A DNA stretch of 64,000 nucleotides from Struthidea cinerea (Eukaryota > Chordata > Aves > Passeriformes > Corcoracidae): assembly GCA_013397865.1 (NCBI GenBank), contig VZTI01001287.1, forward strand, positions 67,822-131,821, given 5' to 3'. How positions within the stretch are numbered: the first letter of the stretch is position 1; each line of letters begins with the position of its first letter. Positions 1-10,060 of the stretch are shown here, piece by piece. The position numbers and the translations under genes were made by a program. The notes under the pieces were generated by a model that ran no database searches, was not told where the DNA came from, and saw only the letters and a program-made list of their open reading frames with translations.

Positions 1-110
1 CCCCTCAGTCTCCTCCAGGCTGAACAGACCCAGTGCCCTCAGCCACTCCTCACACGGCTGCCCCTCAAGGCCCTTCACCATCTCTCCTGGTTGAGCTTTC
101 CAAGGGAACA
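1..110 (-). mobile_element. CR1 LINE fragment
   Basis: The text ctccaggctgaacagaccca followed by gccctcagccactcctcac is the reverse complement of the CR1 3' untranslated region that is widespread in birds. The element runs off the left edge of the window and fades near 110. Confidence 0.6.
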
Positions 111-863
111 TCTCCTCTCACAGTCTGCATCCACCAAAGGTACTGGTCACCTGATAGACACACAGCAGGAACTTTCAGTGCTTATTTCAAAATTCACATC
201 CCTGAAATTCACACAGTTGCTGTTTACTCCTGGAAATACCTGACATTTGTAGGGACCTTGGCTCCCAACAGCAAGGTGCCTTTCTGCCTGTTAGCGGCAG
301 TGTCTTTCTCTGTATCAATGGTTTTTTTACTTCACTTTTACTCCTGTTTTAATGCAATAAAATATTTAAATACCCAGTTTTAAAAGAAGCATGGTTCTCA
401 CCATGCAAGGCACATCAAGAGCAGCATGAGCAGAAAGAGAAGCACACTAGAAATATCTGGTCTGCCTATTGACAGCCACAGTCCTTGCAAAAGACTCAAG
501 ACACATTTTGACGTTGCTCATTTCTCACACTGCGCTCAAAGAAAGTCATGGTGCTGGAAAGTGCTTGGGTTTTGTTCTGGAAATGGCTCTGTCATTCATG
601 GCACAGCAGCCGTGACAACACTTGTCATGGGAGGCACTAAACACCTGCCAAGAGCAACAGGAACAGATGGGGCAATGTGCAGAGGCAACCTTGCAGCAGG
701 AGATGCTTCCTGCTGCTCCAGCAAGTCACCACAGTCATTATCTGCCATATCAGCCACCTCCCACTCATATCTGAGGAGCTGACAGTGTGACTAACCAACA
801 CTGAAGCATGAGATTTTGCTCTAAGGAGCACCATTTGCCGCAGAACCTCATTCCTATTTTCAA

Positions 864-1051
864 CAGAATCATAGAATGGCTTGAGTCAGAAGGCCCCTTA
901 AAGATCACCAGGTCCAACCCCCCTGCCATGGACAGGGATGACACCCACCAGACCAGGTTACTCCAAGTCCTGTCCAACCTGGCCTTGAACACTTCCAGGG
1001 ATGGGGCATCCACAGCTTCTCTGGGCAACCTGTTGCAGTGCCTTACTAACC
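864..1051 (-). mobile_element. CR1 LINE 3' end, 5'-truncated
   Basis: It opens with cagaatcatagaatggcttg and continues with the CR1-typical ccttaaagatcaccaggtcc. The minus-strand translation contains CNRLPREAVDAPSLEVFKARLDRT-like residues of the CR1 3' region. It ends where the anomalous join at 1052 begins. Confidence 0.85.
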
Positions 1052-1195
1052 CCATCCATGGGGGTAAGCCAATTGCAGGAGGGTCTTTCTTTTTGTAGAA
1101 AGACCCTCCTGCAATTTTTAATAGGTTAATATTGAATGTTTTATTTGTGCTCTCCTGCTTCGAATTTCACNCTCCATCCATGGGGGTAAGCCAAT
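1052..1195. other. Anomalous segment: 22-bp direct repeats, perfect hairpin and an N
   Basis: A 22-base sequence (ccatccatgggggtaagcca plus at) occurs at 1052-1073 and again at 1174-1195. Between them are a perfect 20-bp inverted repeat (1071-1090 against 1097-1116, loop 1091-1096), a 79-base copy of 3370-3448 (1092-1170, one mismatch) and a single N at 1171. The combination suggests an assembly artefact or template-switch product, not a natural element. Confidence 0.75.
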
Positions 1196-3369
1196 AAGGA
1201 TAATTCAGCTTTCAAAACCAACAGAAGCTCTGCAGATTTTAAGCAGTAATGTGTCTCTGTCTCTGCTGTTCCTTCCAGACATGAACAACCTTCAGTTCAA
1301 AGCACTGCTCAACACTGGGCAGCTTCAAAAGCTCACACAGCAATCCCAAGCCAGCTCACTGCCCCACTGCCTTACACTGAGAGGAACCACTTTGCAAAAT
1401 CTGGAAGCTGTTCCCTTGACCCATCAGATAAGGCTGCTGCAGGATCCAATTTCTCAGCAACACTCCTGGCCAGCAACTGAAGCAATTCCTGCAGTAGCCC
1501 AGCCTGATAAAACTGCTGCTAGATTCCTCCCTTTTTGGCTGAAGATTTAATTTGAGATCTAGTATCCCACTGTGCACTCCCCCAGACTTCCAAAATGTTC
1601 TTCTCTAAACAGCCTTCCCATCTCGCACTGCCAGGCTTTGCACATCTGGAGTCCAGACCTCATTGTCACTGACCCAGGACTCACCACAGTTCTCCTCCTC
1701 CAGCTCAAAATTAAACACATACAGTTGTACTGATCTGAGCACAGCCCTTCTGCCAGGTGGTGTCAGCATCCCACAGGGCCACGTCCAAGAGCTCACGTTT
1801 GCTTTTAAAACAAAACAGCCCTGGCTGAAGGCACCCACGCTGAGTTCCTGGGAACCCCACAGAATGTCAGCTGTGTCCTCAGTAATCCAAACAGCCTCTC
1901 CACCCACATCAGTCTTAGGATGACATCAGGGAAAATCTGTTACTGGGCTTCTTGTTTCTGCTCAAGATGGAAAACCCTGCAAATAGCCCATGGAAATGGT
2001 CTGAAATGGTATCCCCTCAGAAGCACCAGCAGTCACCAGTTAAGTCCTCACCAGTGGGAAGCCTCTGCAGGTGAACTCACTGGTGAGTGCAATTTCTGTT
2101 CAATGCACCATTTTGGAGTGCAGAGTGATTAGCATCAGGCCACAGAATCCAGGCTGTCCCCAGCCCTGCAGGAAGTGCAAGAATCACCCTCTCCTCTTCT
2201 CTGCTTTTCATATTTCAGAGAAAAGTACTCAGCTCCATACCTGCTGTGTGCAGGTGTCTTCTGCCTGGATGTCACCCTGTCCAGAGCCATCATGCAGTCA
2301 CCTTGGAGCTGTAAGCCCTTAGGATGACACAGGACCACAGGAAGAAAAGAAAGATCCATGTTACACAGCTGCTTTGCTCTAAAATAACAACCTGCCCTTG
2401 TTCACACTGTACCCTACAACCAGTTGTGAATTTGTGTGAAGCTTCTGGTGACCTTCAGGGTGTCGCTGGAAAGATTCTATGCAATAACTCTCTGGCAAGT
2501 AAAACACTTTCTTTTGTCGCACCAAGATGAATCCCTTTGCTTATGGAGCTTGGGCCCCTCCAGACATCCACTTCATTCCAGCAAAGAAACTCTCCAGGTG
2601 CAGTTTGTCCTGCTCCTGTTTGAGAACATCCTCATCTTCTCCATCTCCTGCTCTGAATCATCAGGTGTAAATCAGCAGTAATGATTCCCACCTGGCACAG
2701 TCTGGAGGAAACATAGACTGGACAGATGTTCTTCTTTCAGAAGACAGCAAGTGATATATCTGTAAGAGCAACAGGCGCTGTGAGAGATGTGAGGCTGCTG
2801 TTAGCAACCCTTGGAGGGAAGGGTCAGGACCAGCTACTGTCAGCTTGTTGCTGTCAAGCAAAAGGGAGAAGCACAGGGAGACCTGAACGCCTCCTTCAAA
2901 AGCTCCTTCCTCTTGTATCACCTAACTTGACCCTTGCTGTATTAAAAATGTCATTTTTGCTCAATACTTGAATTCCAAGGTCCCATCCATCGCTGAACAC
3001 CGTGATGGCTGCCAGGACCATGTCCTGCACATGTGTCTCTCCTCTTCAGCAGACACCCAGAGTATCTCAGTGCATCTGGTGTTGACAAGATGGGCTTTAA
3101 CTTTGGAGAGCTCTTGGGTGCGAGAATGACAGCACCAAAGAATGAGATCTTCTGCTGCTGGAACGGGCTCGTGTTCAACAATGACTCAGGACAGGAAAAT
3201 GCCACTTACTGAAACTCCAATACTTGTTTCTCAACCAGCCAAAGCTCTTGGAGGTCTCCCATCTAAATGCTAACCAGGCCTGGAGCTGCATGTCTTTTGA
3301 GACCTCACAAGAGCAGCTGCAGTATAAGGAGGACACTGTGCTATTCAGGGCAATCCAGGAGACAGTCAG

Positions 3370-3448
3370 TTTGTAGAAAGACCCTCCTGCAATTTTTAAT
3401 AGGTTAATATTGAATGTTTTATTTGTGCTCTCCTGCTTTGAATTTCAC
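3370..3448. repeat. Second copy of the 79-bp segment also found at 1092-1170
   Basis: The sequence from tttgtagaaagaccctcctg to gaatttcac matches 1092-1170 with one C/T difference. This copy lies in unbroken sequence and is likely to be the original location. Confidence 0.85.
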
Positions 3449-3879
3449 TGATCAGTGGGTTGCTGGGCAAAACACAGGTTTTGTTTGTGCATATTGGTGT
3501 CTGAGTGCAATGCTTTGAGGCACAGAGTCTGTGACCAGGAAATCTAAAGGGAGGAGGAGGCGGCTAGTCAAAGGAAAAAAAATATTATTACATTTATGCA
3601 TATGGTAGGGTGGCAGTTTTCTCCTGGCATCATTTTCCAAGGTCTCAGTCTGCAGTCTGCTCTCAGTGTACTTGCTCAGGCAAAAATCCATGGTCAGAAT
3701 ATGGGATTTCAGCTGTGTTCTCCCCCCAACCCACACTGAAACACTCTTTGAAAATAAATTATGCCAAAAAGAGAAATCCTCCCTAAGATTTGTGCAAGGA
3801 TTAGCATCGTGCAGGGATCTCTTTAAACCCTTCCCCCCCACACACCCCATCCTAGCAAAGACCCGCACCAAGGTCAGGT

Positions 3880-4380
3880 TTTATGGGCTGGAGCCGCAGG
3901 CGCTGCCGTCAGCCGGGGAAACGGGAGACGGAGCCCCGGCCCCGCCAGCCCGGCGTTCTCCAGCCAAGCACGGGGCTTATGCTCCAGCTTAACTGGCCCG
4001 CGATCCCGGCCGAAGAGCCCCGGAGAACAGCAGGACAGCGCTTGGCGTAGGTTGTGCATCCATCCCTCCATCCATCCATCCATCCATCCATCCATCCATC
4101 CATCCATCCATCCATCCATCCATCCATCGGTCCGCCCGCCCGTCTGTCCGTCTGTCCGTCACTGCCCTCTGCCGGGGAGCGGGGCGGCCCCCGCCTGTCC
4201 CGCGTGGTCACACAGACCCGAGACAGAGCGGCGTCGGTGTCAGGCGGCAATGCGGAGGGTGCCGGGGGGAGGATTCAAACCTGCTGCTGCTGCTGCTTTC
4301 GGGCGGGCTTTGGCTCCCTCCCGCAGCACGCGGAGATGATGAAACCCGAACCGCAGCAGCGAGGGGGGCCGCGGTGCCGA
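3880..4380. promoter_or_regulatory. CpG-rich island with embedded microsatellite
   Basis: CpG-rich sequence (for example ccgcaggcgctgccgtcagc and cccgcgatcccggccgaaga) continues past a CATC microsatellite to about 4380. It may be an orphan promoter or enhancer. No adjoining coding exon was recognised in either direction. Confidence 0.4.
4057..4128. repeat. (CATC)n microsatellite, followed by GTCC/GTCT repeats
   Basis: There are about 18 near-perfect CATC units, with one ccctcc interruption near the start, followed to about 4160 by a related tccgcccgcccgtctgtccg stretch. It explains the (Ser-Ile-His-Pro)n and (Gly-Trp-Met-Asp)n open frames on the two strands, which are not genes. Confidence 0.95.
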
Positions 4381-5003
4381 TGCACCCACACACAAAAGCC
4401 TGCTCAGATGGTGCATGGTACCCATGAATTATGAACACACTGAGCAGTGCAAAATTAGTAATAACTTCCCTTGAACCACAGTATAAGCTCACTTAAACAG
4501 CACAGCGAGAGCATGTGGGTGCTTTCTAGCGCTGATGACACAGCCAGACACAATTTCACATGTATCGGTGCTGTGATTACCAAAAAGGCAGACAGAGATG
4601 GTGTGGGCGCACTTAGGAAGTGTCCTGGTAACACAAGTTGCCAGAAGAAGCCGCAAGCGGCTGCAAAAAGGCAGAGCATCCCCTCAGTACACAAGGAGGA
4701 TGGCTGGTAAAACAATAAAAGTTAGGTAAATGGTGTTAGGAGCAGAGGAACACACCACCATCATCACCCTTCCCCTTTAGGGGACTGGGCAGTAGCAAAA
4801 AAAATCAGGCACAAATTGAAAATTAGAGAAAAAAAGAAAACAAGCAGATTGGTTCTGACCTGCTCTCTCCAGCCGGGCCACCTTGACATGGCTGACTGGG
4901 AGCCACCGAGCCTGCAGCCACCAGCACTCGCTGCACAGCACTCACCAGCTGTGTGTTTTACACTGATGTAAATGGGATTGCTGGAGACTGACCATCAGCT
5001 GGA

Positions 5004-5022
5004 TCGATGGATGGATGGATGG
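5004..5022. repeat. Short (ATGG)n microsatellite
   Basis: About five units of ATGG directly follow gctggatcg. It is the complement of the CATC array 0.9 kb upstream. Confidence 0.8.
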
Positions 5023-6831
5023 ATTCATATGCAACACAAGGCTCTGCTGGGGAAGGACTACAACCTCTCGAACATGAGGGTCTCCTCCTAAGCTATAAGC
5101 ACAAAAGAGCAGCTGAGGCCTGAAAGCACTGTTCAGATCTGCTCCAAAACGTGTTAGCACAATCCCTTATGGGTCCACTAGCACTAGACTAGCACTGTGA
5201 TCCATACAAATATCCGACCTCTCTTTGAATTTTGCTAAGTGCCTGGATTCAGCAATACTCTGCAGCAACACGTTCCAGAAAATGATTGCACTTTCCATGA
5301 GAAAACTCTGTGCAGATGCCCCTTGAATGAGGTGTGTGACATAAAAAAAAACCCCAATACAATCACATAAAACAGTGGGAGATCCTTACTTTGGAGAGCA
5401 GAGCAACAGCTCATCTCAGAAAGGAAATCCTTGATGCTGAGGCCAGGTCCTCAGCCCGGATTTTTCCTAAGCTCTGCACTTCTCTAACCACATAGCCTGG
5501 GAAGCACTGTAATTGATAAAAAAGTGAAACCCACTGCTTTTTAACTCCTCACCCCTCCTCTTCATCTGGAAGGAGGTTATTTCAGAGCTGAGCTCCAGGA
5601 TCTAAAGGCCACAAATTTGGGCAGTGATCAGTGGAAAGTCTATCTGAGGGTGTGAAGGAAAAGAAGTGCATTCACACAGGGAAATCTGGCATCAGTAGAA
5701 GCAGCAAATGAGACAAAGAAAAAGGTTTCCTCTCTCTTGGGGGACAAAGAACCAGAGCTACCCCAGCAACTTTTATGGACTACAGTCCTCTAGCCAAACC
5801 TGGAATCTCCTGGCTGCTGCAAAGGACTTTCTGATATTCCCCCCACACACATACTGAAGCAGCCTGTTTCGTACAGTCCACTTGTCCCTTTTGATTTACA
5901 TCCACCAAGCTTTCTCTGTTGGAAGAAAAACAGCCAATGGCAAGCAAGGTACTCCAAGGAAAGCGCAACTGTCCACAGGATTTCCCTTCAGGAAGGACTT
6001 TGGAGGAGAAGCAGCACAAGCTGGATGAGCACAGCAGCGAGAGCATTATGAGCATACACCCACTTCTGCTGATCCTTCCATTCCCTTCCAGCTCAACCCA
6101 GAGATGAGGCTGGGTGGTGTTTCCTGAACCTAAAATGGTTCCCTGCTCATTGCTATGAAGGAAGCCATCAAATCCATCAGTTCCATCTGGTGAGGATGAA
6201 ACTCCTGCCTGCAAAGACTCCCTGTTGAAATTTCAAGCATCCTCTTTTCTAGCAAATTGAAAAACGCTATGTATCATGCTTCTGTAACTCTAAACTTACT
6301 CCTAAAACTGCACCTGCAAAAGCCAGAGTCAGAAGGTCTGTGAGCAGCAGGATTAAGCAAGCCTGGATACCCACCAAGTATCGCAGCCAGAGCTGGCTGG
6401 CTGAAACTGGGTGGGAAATTACTTACCTTTATTTCTCCCCTACCCAGGCAGAGATTTTTACATTGTTTATGAACTTGTAATACCTTTAACAACTCTCCCA
6501 TATGTAAAGTTTAGTTAAAATTGACCATGAGCTAGTTGGGGGACCAGCAGGCAGAGGTCACAGTATATAATCTTTATTTCTTCAGTAATCTAATGAAAAA
6601 AATAAAGAAATACGTGTCATTCAACTTACCAATGACTTGTTCAAGGACAAAGTGACAGCCAGGTGCAGGCTACAGCAAAGGCAACATGTTGAATGGCAGC
6701 CACATGTCCTCTGACCTGCCCTGCCTGCTGTGGGCATCCCTGCCTGCAGGCACATCAGCAAAAAGCAAACTGCTCTCATATTAGCATTGGGACGCAGCCC
6801 AAGGGTTCCAACTCAACCTGGGCTCCCAGAT

Positions 6832-6945
6832 ATAAAAAAACCAAAACCAAACAAACAAAACAACACCCCCCCCCAAAAAAAAAAAAAGAAAAAAAAAAAA
6901 GAAAACAAACAAACAACCAAACCAACCAACCAAACCAGAAACAAC
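6832..6945. repeat. A/C low-complexity tract
   Basis: The + strand carries almost only A and C, with a C9 run, A13 and A11 runs and accaacc-type units. There are no T residues over most of it. It gives false Lys/Gln/Asn-rich and Phe-rich open frames. Confidence 0.9.
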
Positions 6946-8385
6946 CAAAATTTGACCTGCTAGAAGATCCACCAGTTTAAAACTTCCCCTAGTGTTCTCC
7001 AAAGGGTGGAAGTATTCCATGGTTCTCCATTGGGAATGCAGTTCTAGACCTGCAGGTCCTCCTGGAGCAATGTCTGTACACATCAGTGGGATTAAGGGCC
7101 TCAGCACTCAGTTGCCTCCTTGTTTCTGTACAAGAACACACTTGCATGTCCTCCCTCTTTCCAGGGAGCTGGTAACACAAGGGGTGACTGCAGGCTTGCA
7201 GTTTCAGCTGCTGGGCTAACATCTGCACATTACATCTCCCTGTGATGTTCCTATTCCTTTCTTCCACTCTGCCCTTTTATGAGACGATGAATTGAGCATC
7301 ATTCAGTTCTTGCTTAACAGCCAGTGCAGATGGGAAAAATAAGTCAGAACCAGAATCAAATCACTCCAGGTGCATTTGCTTCGTTCCTGGATTTTGCAGC
7401 CGTGTTCCTAGCACCACTGGTTGAGAAATTATACATTTTTGGCTTACACATTTCATGGCAGCTTTACACTGGGAAATATCTCTGTCAAAGGATTGAAAGC
7501 TGCACAGGAATGTATTTCATTTGGAACTCTGCATGTTGATGATTGCCAGTTGCTGGGTCGAACATCAGGATCTCTTCACAGATACATCAGGAAGTTGTAC
7601 TACCAGGTGTGATCATTTTATGGCAGCTCTGTCTTTTGTGGACTGCAGAGGGAAATGACAGCAAAGCTCTGATCTTGCAAATGCTGTTTGGACAGAAAGC
7701 AGTGGTGTTCTCCCTGTCTGGCCCACATATGCCCAGGATTCAGCTTAGGGTTAAAAAGGATGAGACCTCCAAGCAATGTCAGCTGGAATGGGGGCCTGAA
7801 AGATGTCATTGCATTGCCTTAACCCTGCAGCTGTCACCAGCAGCCAGCAAAACAGTCCAGAATGGGGGAGAAAACTTCACTGTCACATGGGCTGGATCAG
7901 GGACATGCTACATACCCTAACAAGAGTCAGAACAAGCTCACAAGACTAGCTAAGGGGCCAAGAACAAGTATATCCCAAAACAAGAGCAGGAGTGGTATGC
8001 ATACAATCCCTTTAGAGTCAAGGATTGGGTTGAGGGTCAGAGATAAGCAGAGCTTGGGAAAAATGCTTGAGTTCTCCCAGCCAGTGTCTTAACCAGTTGT
8101 GTTTTGCTTCTCTTTCTCTCTTCACTGATACAGTCATCAGAAAACTTGGAGTAGAGACAAAGCAGAGACTCTTCAAACACAAGGAAGAGATTCCCCAGGG
8201 ACATCAGACATGGCAGAAGCAGCTGCAGTGGATATTGATGGGTGAGCTCACACCCTGCTGGGGCATCAATCAGTGCAGCTCCCAGCTGTGCAAGTTTGTG
8301 CCTGCAAAGAACCCACCCCTCCCCTCACTTGGATGGCTTCATGAGGTGTATGTTGCACCCAGACTGAAACACATCTCCCCTGTGC

Positions 8386-8408
8386 CACCCCACCCCACCC
8401 CACCCCAC
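8386..8408. repeat. (CACCC)n microsatellite
   Basis: Four perfect CACCC units and a partial fifth. Confidence 0.85.
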
Positions 8409-9224
8409 CTGTGCTGCGGGTTTCACATGGCAGCTCCTCCCACTGCCACCACCGCTGCAGGTGCGAGGAGCAGCTGAAGCAAAATGCCAGCTGAGAGTGC
8501 AATGAGCCACGGAGCAAATCCTCCCTGGACAGGCAGCAGGCAGGATTTCACAGGGAAGTGTTTTACAGTGTCAGGGTCGATTACATCCTTTGGCTCCAAC
8601 TGGCTTCTCCAGATTTCACACATTATTTTCACAGGAGGAGAGAGAAACTAAATGGAAGTGCAGAGAAGAGGTTTCCTGCAATTTTTGAGCCTTCTCTTTA
8701 TTTCTGCACAATGGGGAACCCCTTTTGTCCCCAGACTCCTCTCCTAAGCTGACATTCCCAATCACCACTCAGTAAGAGGGGCAAGTTCAAGCCCCAGTGC
8801 TCAAACATACCTGAAGTCACATCTACAACTAAATAACATCCTTTGCAAGCTGATAAGGTGCTTTTTCCAGGATTGTAGATTTTAAATCAGTCCAGGAGAT
8901 GCTCTAATTTCAGCCATAGTGGGGTTCAACTTGCAGCTCCTTCTGAATCAAGGACTTGCCTTCCCTCCCCTCTGCCTCAACTTCAGCTTTAGCTACAGCC
9001 TGTCCCCAGTTCTATGACTTTTTCACAGCATGTCCTATAAGGAGAGAGCCAAAAATGCCTCAGGAGCAAGGGTGAATAACCACAACCCCAGCATCAGTGT
9101 CTAATATCATGCATCAAATCGAAAGGGCAAAAAGAGAGAGGCTGGAAAGAACACTCCCTTCCTCCCTCAGGGCAGCTAAATCCATCCCCAGCCCATGGTG
9201 GGATCAGCTGCAGCTGAAACAGTC

Positions 9225-9475
9225 CTGGCTGGAGCTTATCCAATACAGTCTTCAAACTTTCCAGAGCTGGAAGGCCTCCCAGCACAATTCACACTAATGC
9301 TTCTCTAATCTCATGTTAGAAAAACCTCCTTATTGTATCTAAACCTACCAGGATGCTATTTGTGTCCATTACTTCTTGTCCTTTCCCCAGAACGATGCAG
9401 AGGGAAGAAGGTAATTACTCTCTGCTACTGACCCTTTGCAAGGTCTTCTCTGGACTAGCTGGTCTCTGCTTGCCC
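9225..9475 (-). mobile_element. Diverged CR1-like fragment
   Basis: Phrases such as cttctctaatctcatgttag followed by aaaacctccttattgtatct and cttgtcctttcccc read like the reverse complement of CR1 3' sequence with many substitutions. The boundaries are approximate. Confidence 0.45.
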
Positions 9476-9659
9476 AAGTATCCTTGCCAGCCATGTTTTT
9501 GCAGATCTCAGGATTTCTGTTGCCCTCCAAGTTTCTCTGCTGGCACAGAGGGTTGAGTCAGGCTGGACAGACCTCCGTGCGTCAGCCCAGCTGCCTGGGA
9601 AATGGAGCACCCAGCAACACGTGTAGCAATGCTCCCTCTAGAGCTGCAGACCTCTCCCT

Positions 9660-10060
9660 TCCGCAGACCTGCACAAACCGCGGCATAAAAGAGCTCCACT
9701 TGTGCGCCAGGCAAGGAAAGCGGCTCATTCCCATGCCCTTCGCTTCAGGCTTACATTCCAGCCCCAGCCTCCGTCTGCTGCGTTTGTAGCTCAGGATTTT
9801 TCCTGTTCTGCTCCCTCGATGGCTGCAGCCGCGGCCGGGGAGGCTCGGCAGAGCCTGCGGCATCCCGGCGCGGCGCTAGATGGGGCTGCGCGCCCGCTCC
9901 TCGCTCCCGGCCCCGCTGCAGTCGGAAAGCAACTCCCCGAACTCCAGCTGCGAGCAGAGCCCAAGCGGCACCTGCTAACCACGGGGAGCCCTCTTCGGTG
10001 CTGCTTTCACAGACATTTCGCCTCATCTGTTTTTATACCGCGGCGTAAAATTTAGCATCT
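9660..10060. promoter_or_regulatory. CpG-rich island flanked by convergent TATA-like motifs
   Basis: The dense CpG core is at about 9825-9960. CCGCGGCATAAAA lies on the + strand at 9678-9690 and CCGCGGTATAAAA on the minus strand at 10043-10031. The two 13-mers differ at one position and both point into the island. It may be a promoter pair, an enhancer with bidirectional transcription, or an old mobile promoter. No coding exon is visible next to it. Confidence 0.4.

Larger units (their letters stand above)
111..3880. other. Intergenic sequence, no gene seen
   Basis: Apart from the CR1 tail at 864-1051 and the duplicated segment, this stretch shows no recognisable gene, RNA or repeat family. 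Open frames are short and lack coding character. Confidence 0.6.
4381..9224. other. Intergenic sequence, no gene seen
   Basis: It contains simple repeats at 5004-5022, 6832-6945 and 8386-8408. A stretch around 5200-5330 vaguely resembles an old CR1-like tail, but too weakly to call. No protein or RNA gene was recognised. Confidence 0.55.

Noticed and set aside
4052..4434. Repetitive Ser-Ile-His-Pro and Gly-Trp-Met-Asp proteins
   Set aside because: They are direct translations of the CATC microsatellite and appear in more than one frame and on both strands.
5190..5330. Possible old CR1-like tail
   Set aside because: Only a vague resemblance (cagcaacacgttccagaaaa); insufficient for a call.
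6781..7107. Phe-rich membrane-like protein on the minus strand
   Set aside because: Translation of the A/C low-complexity tract; no start context or splice support.
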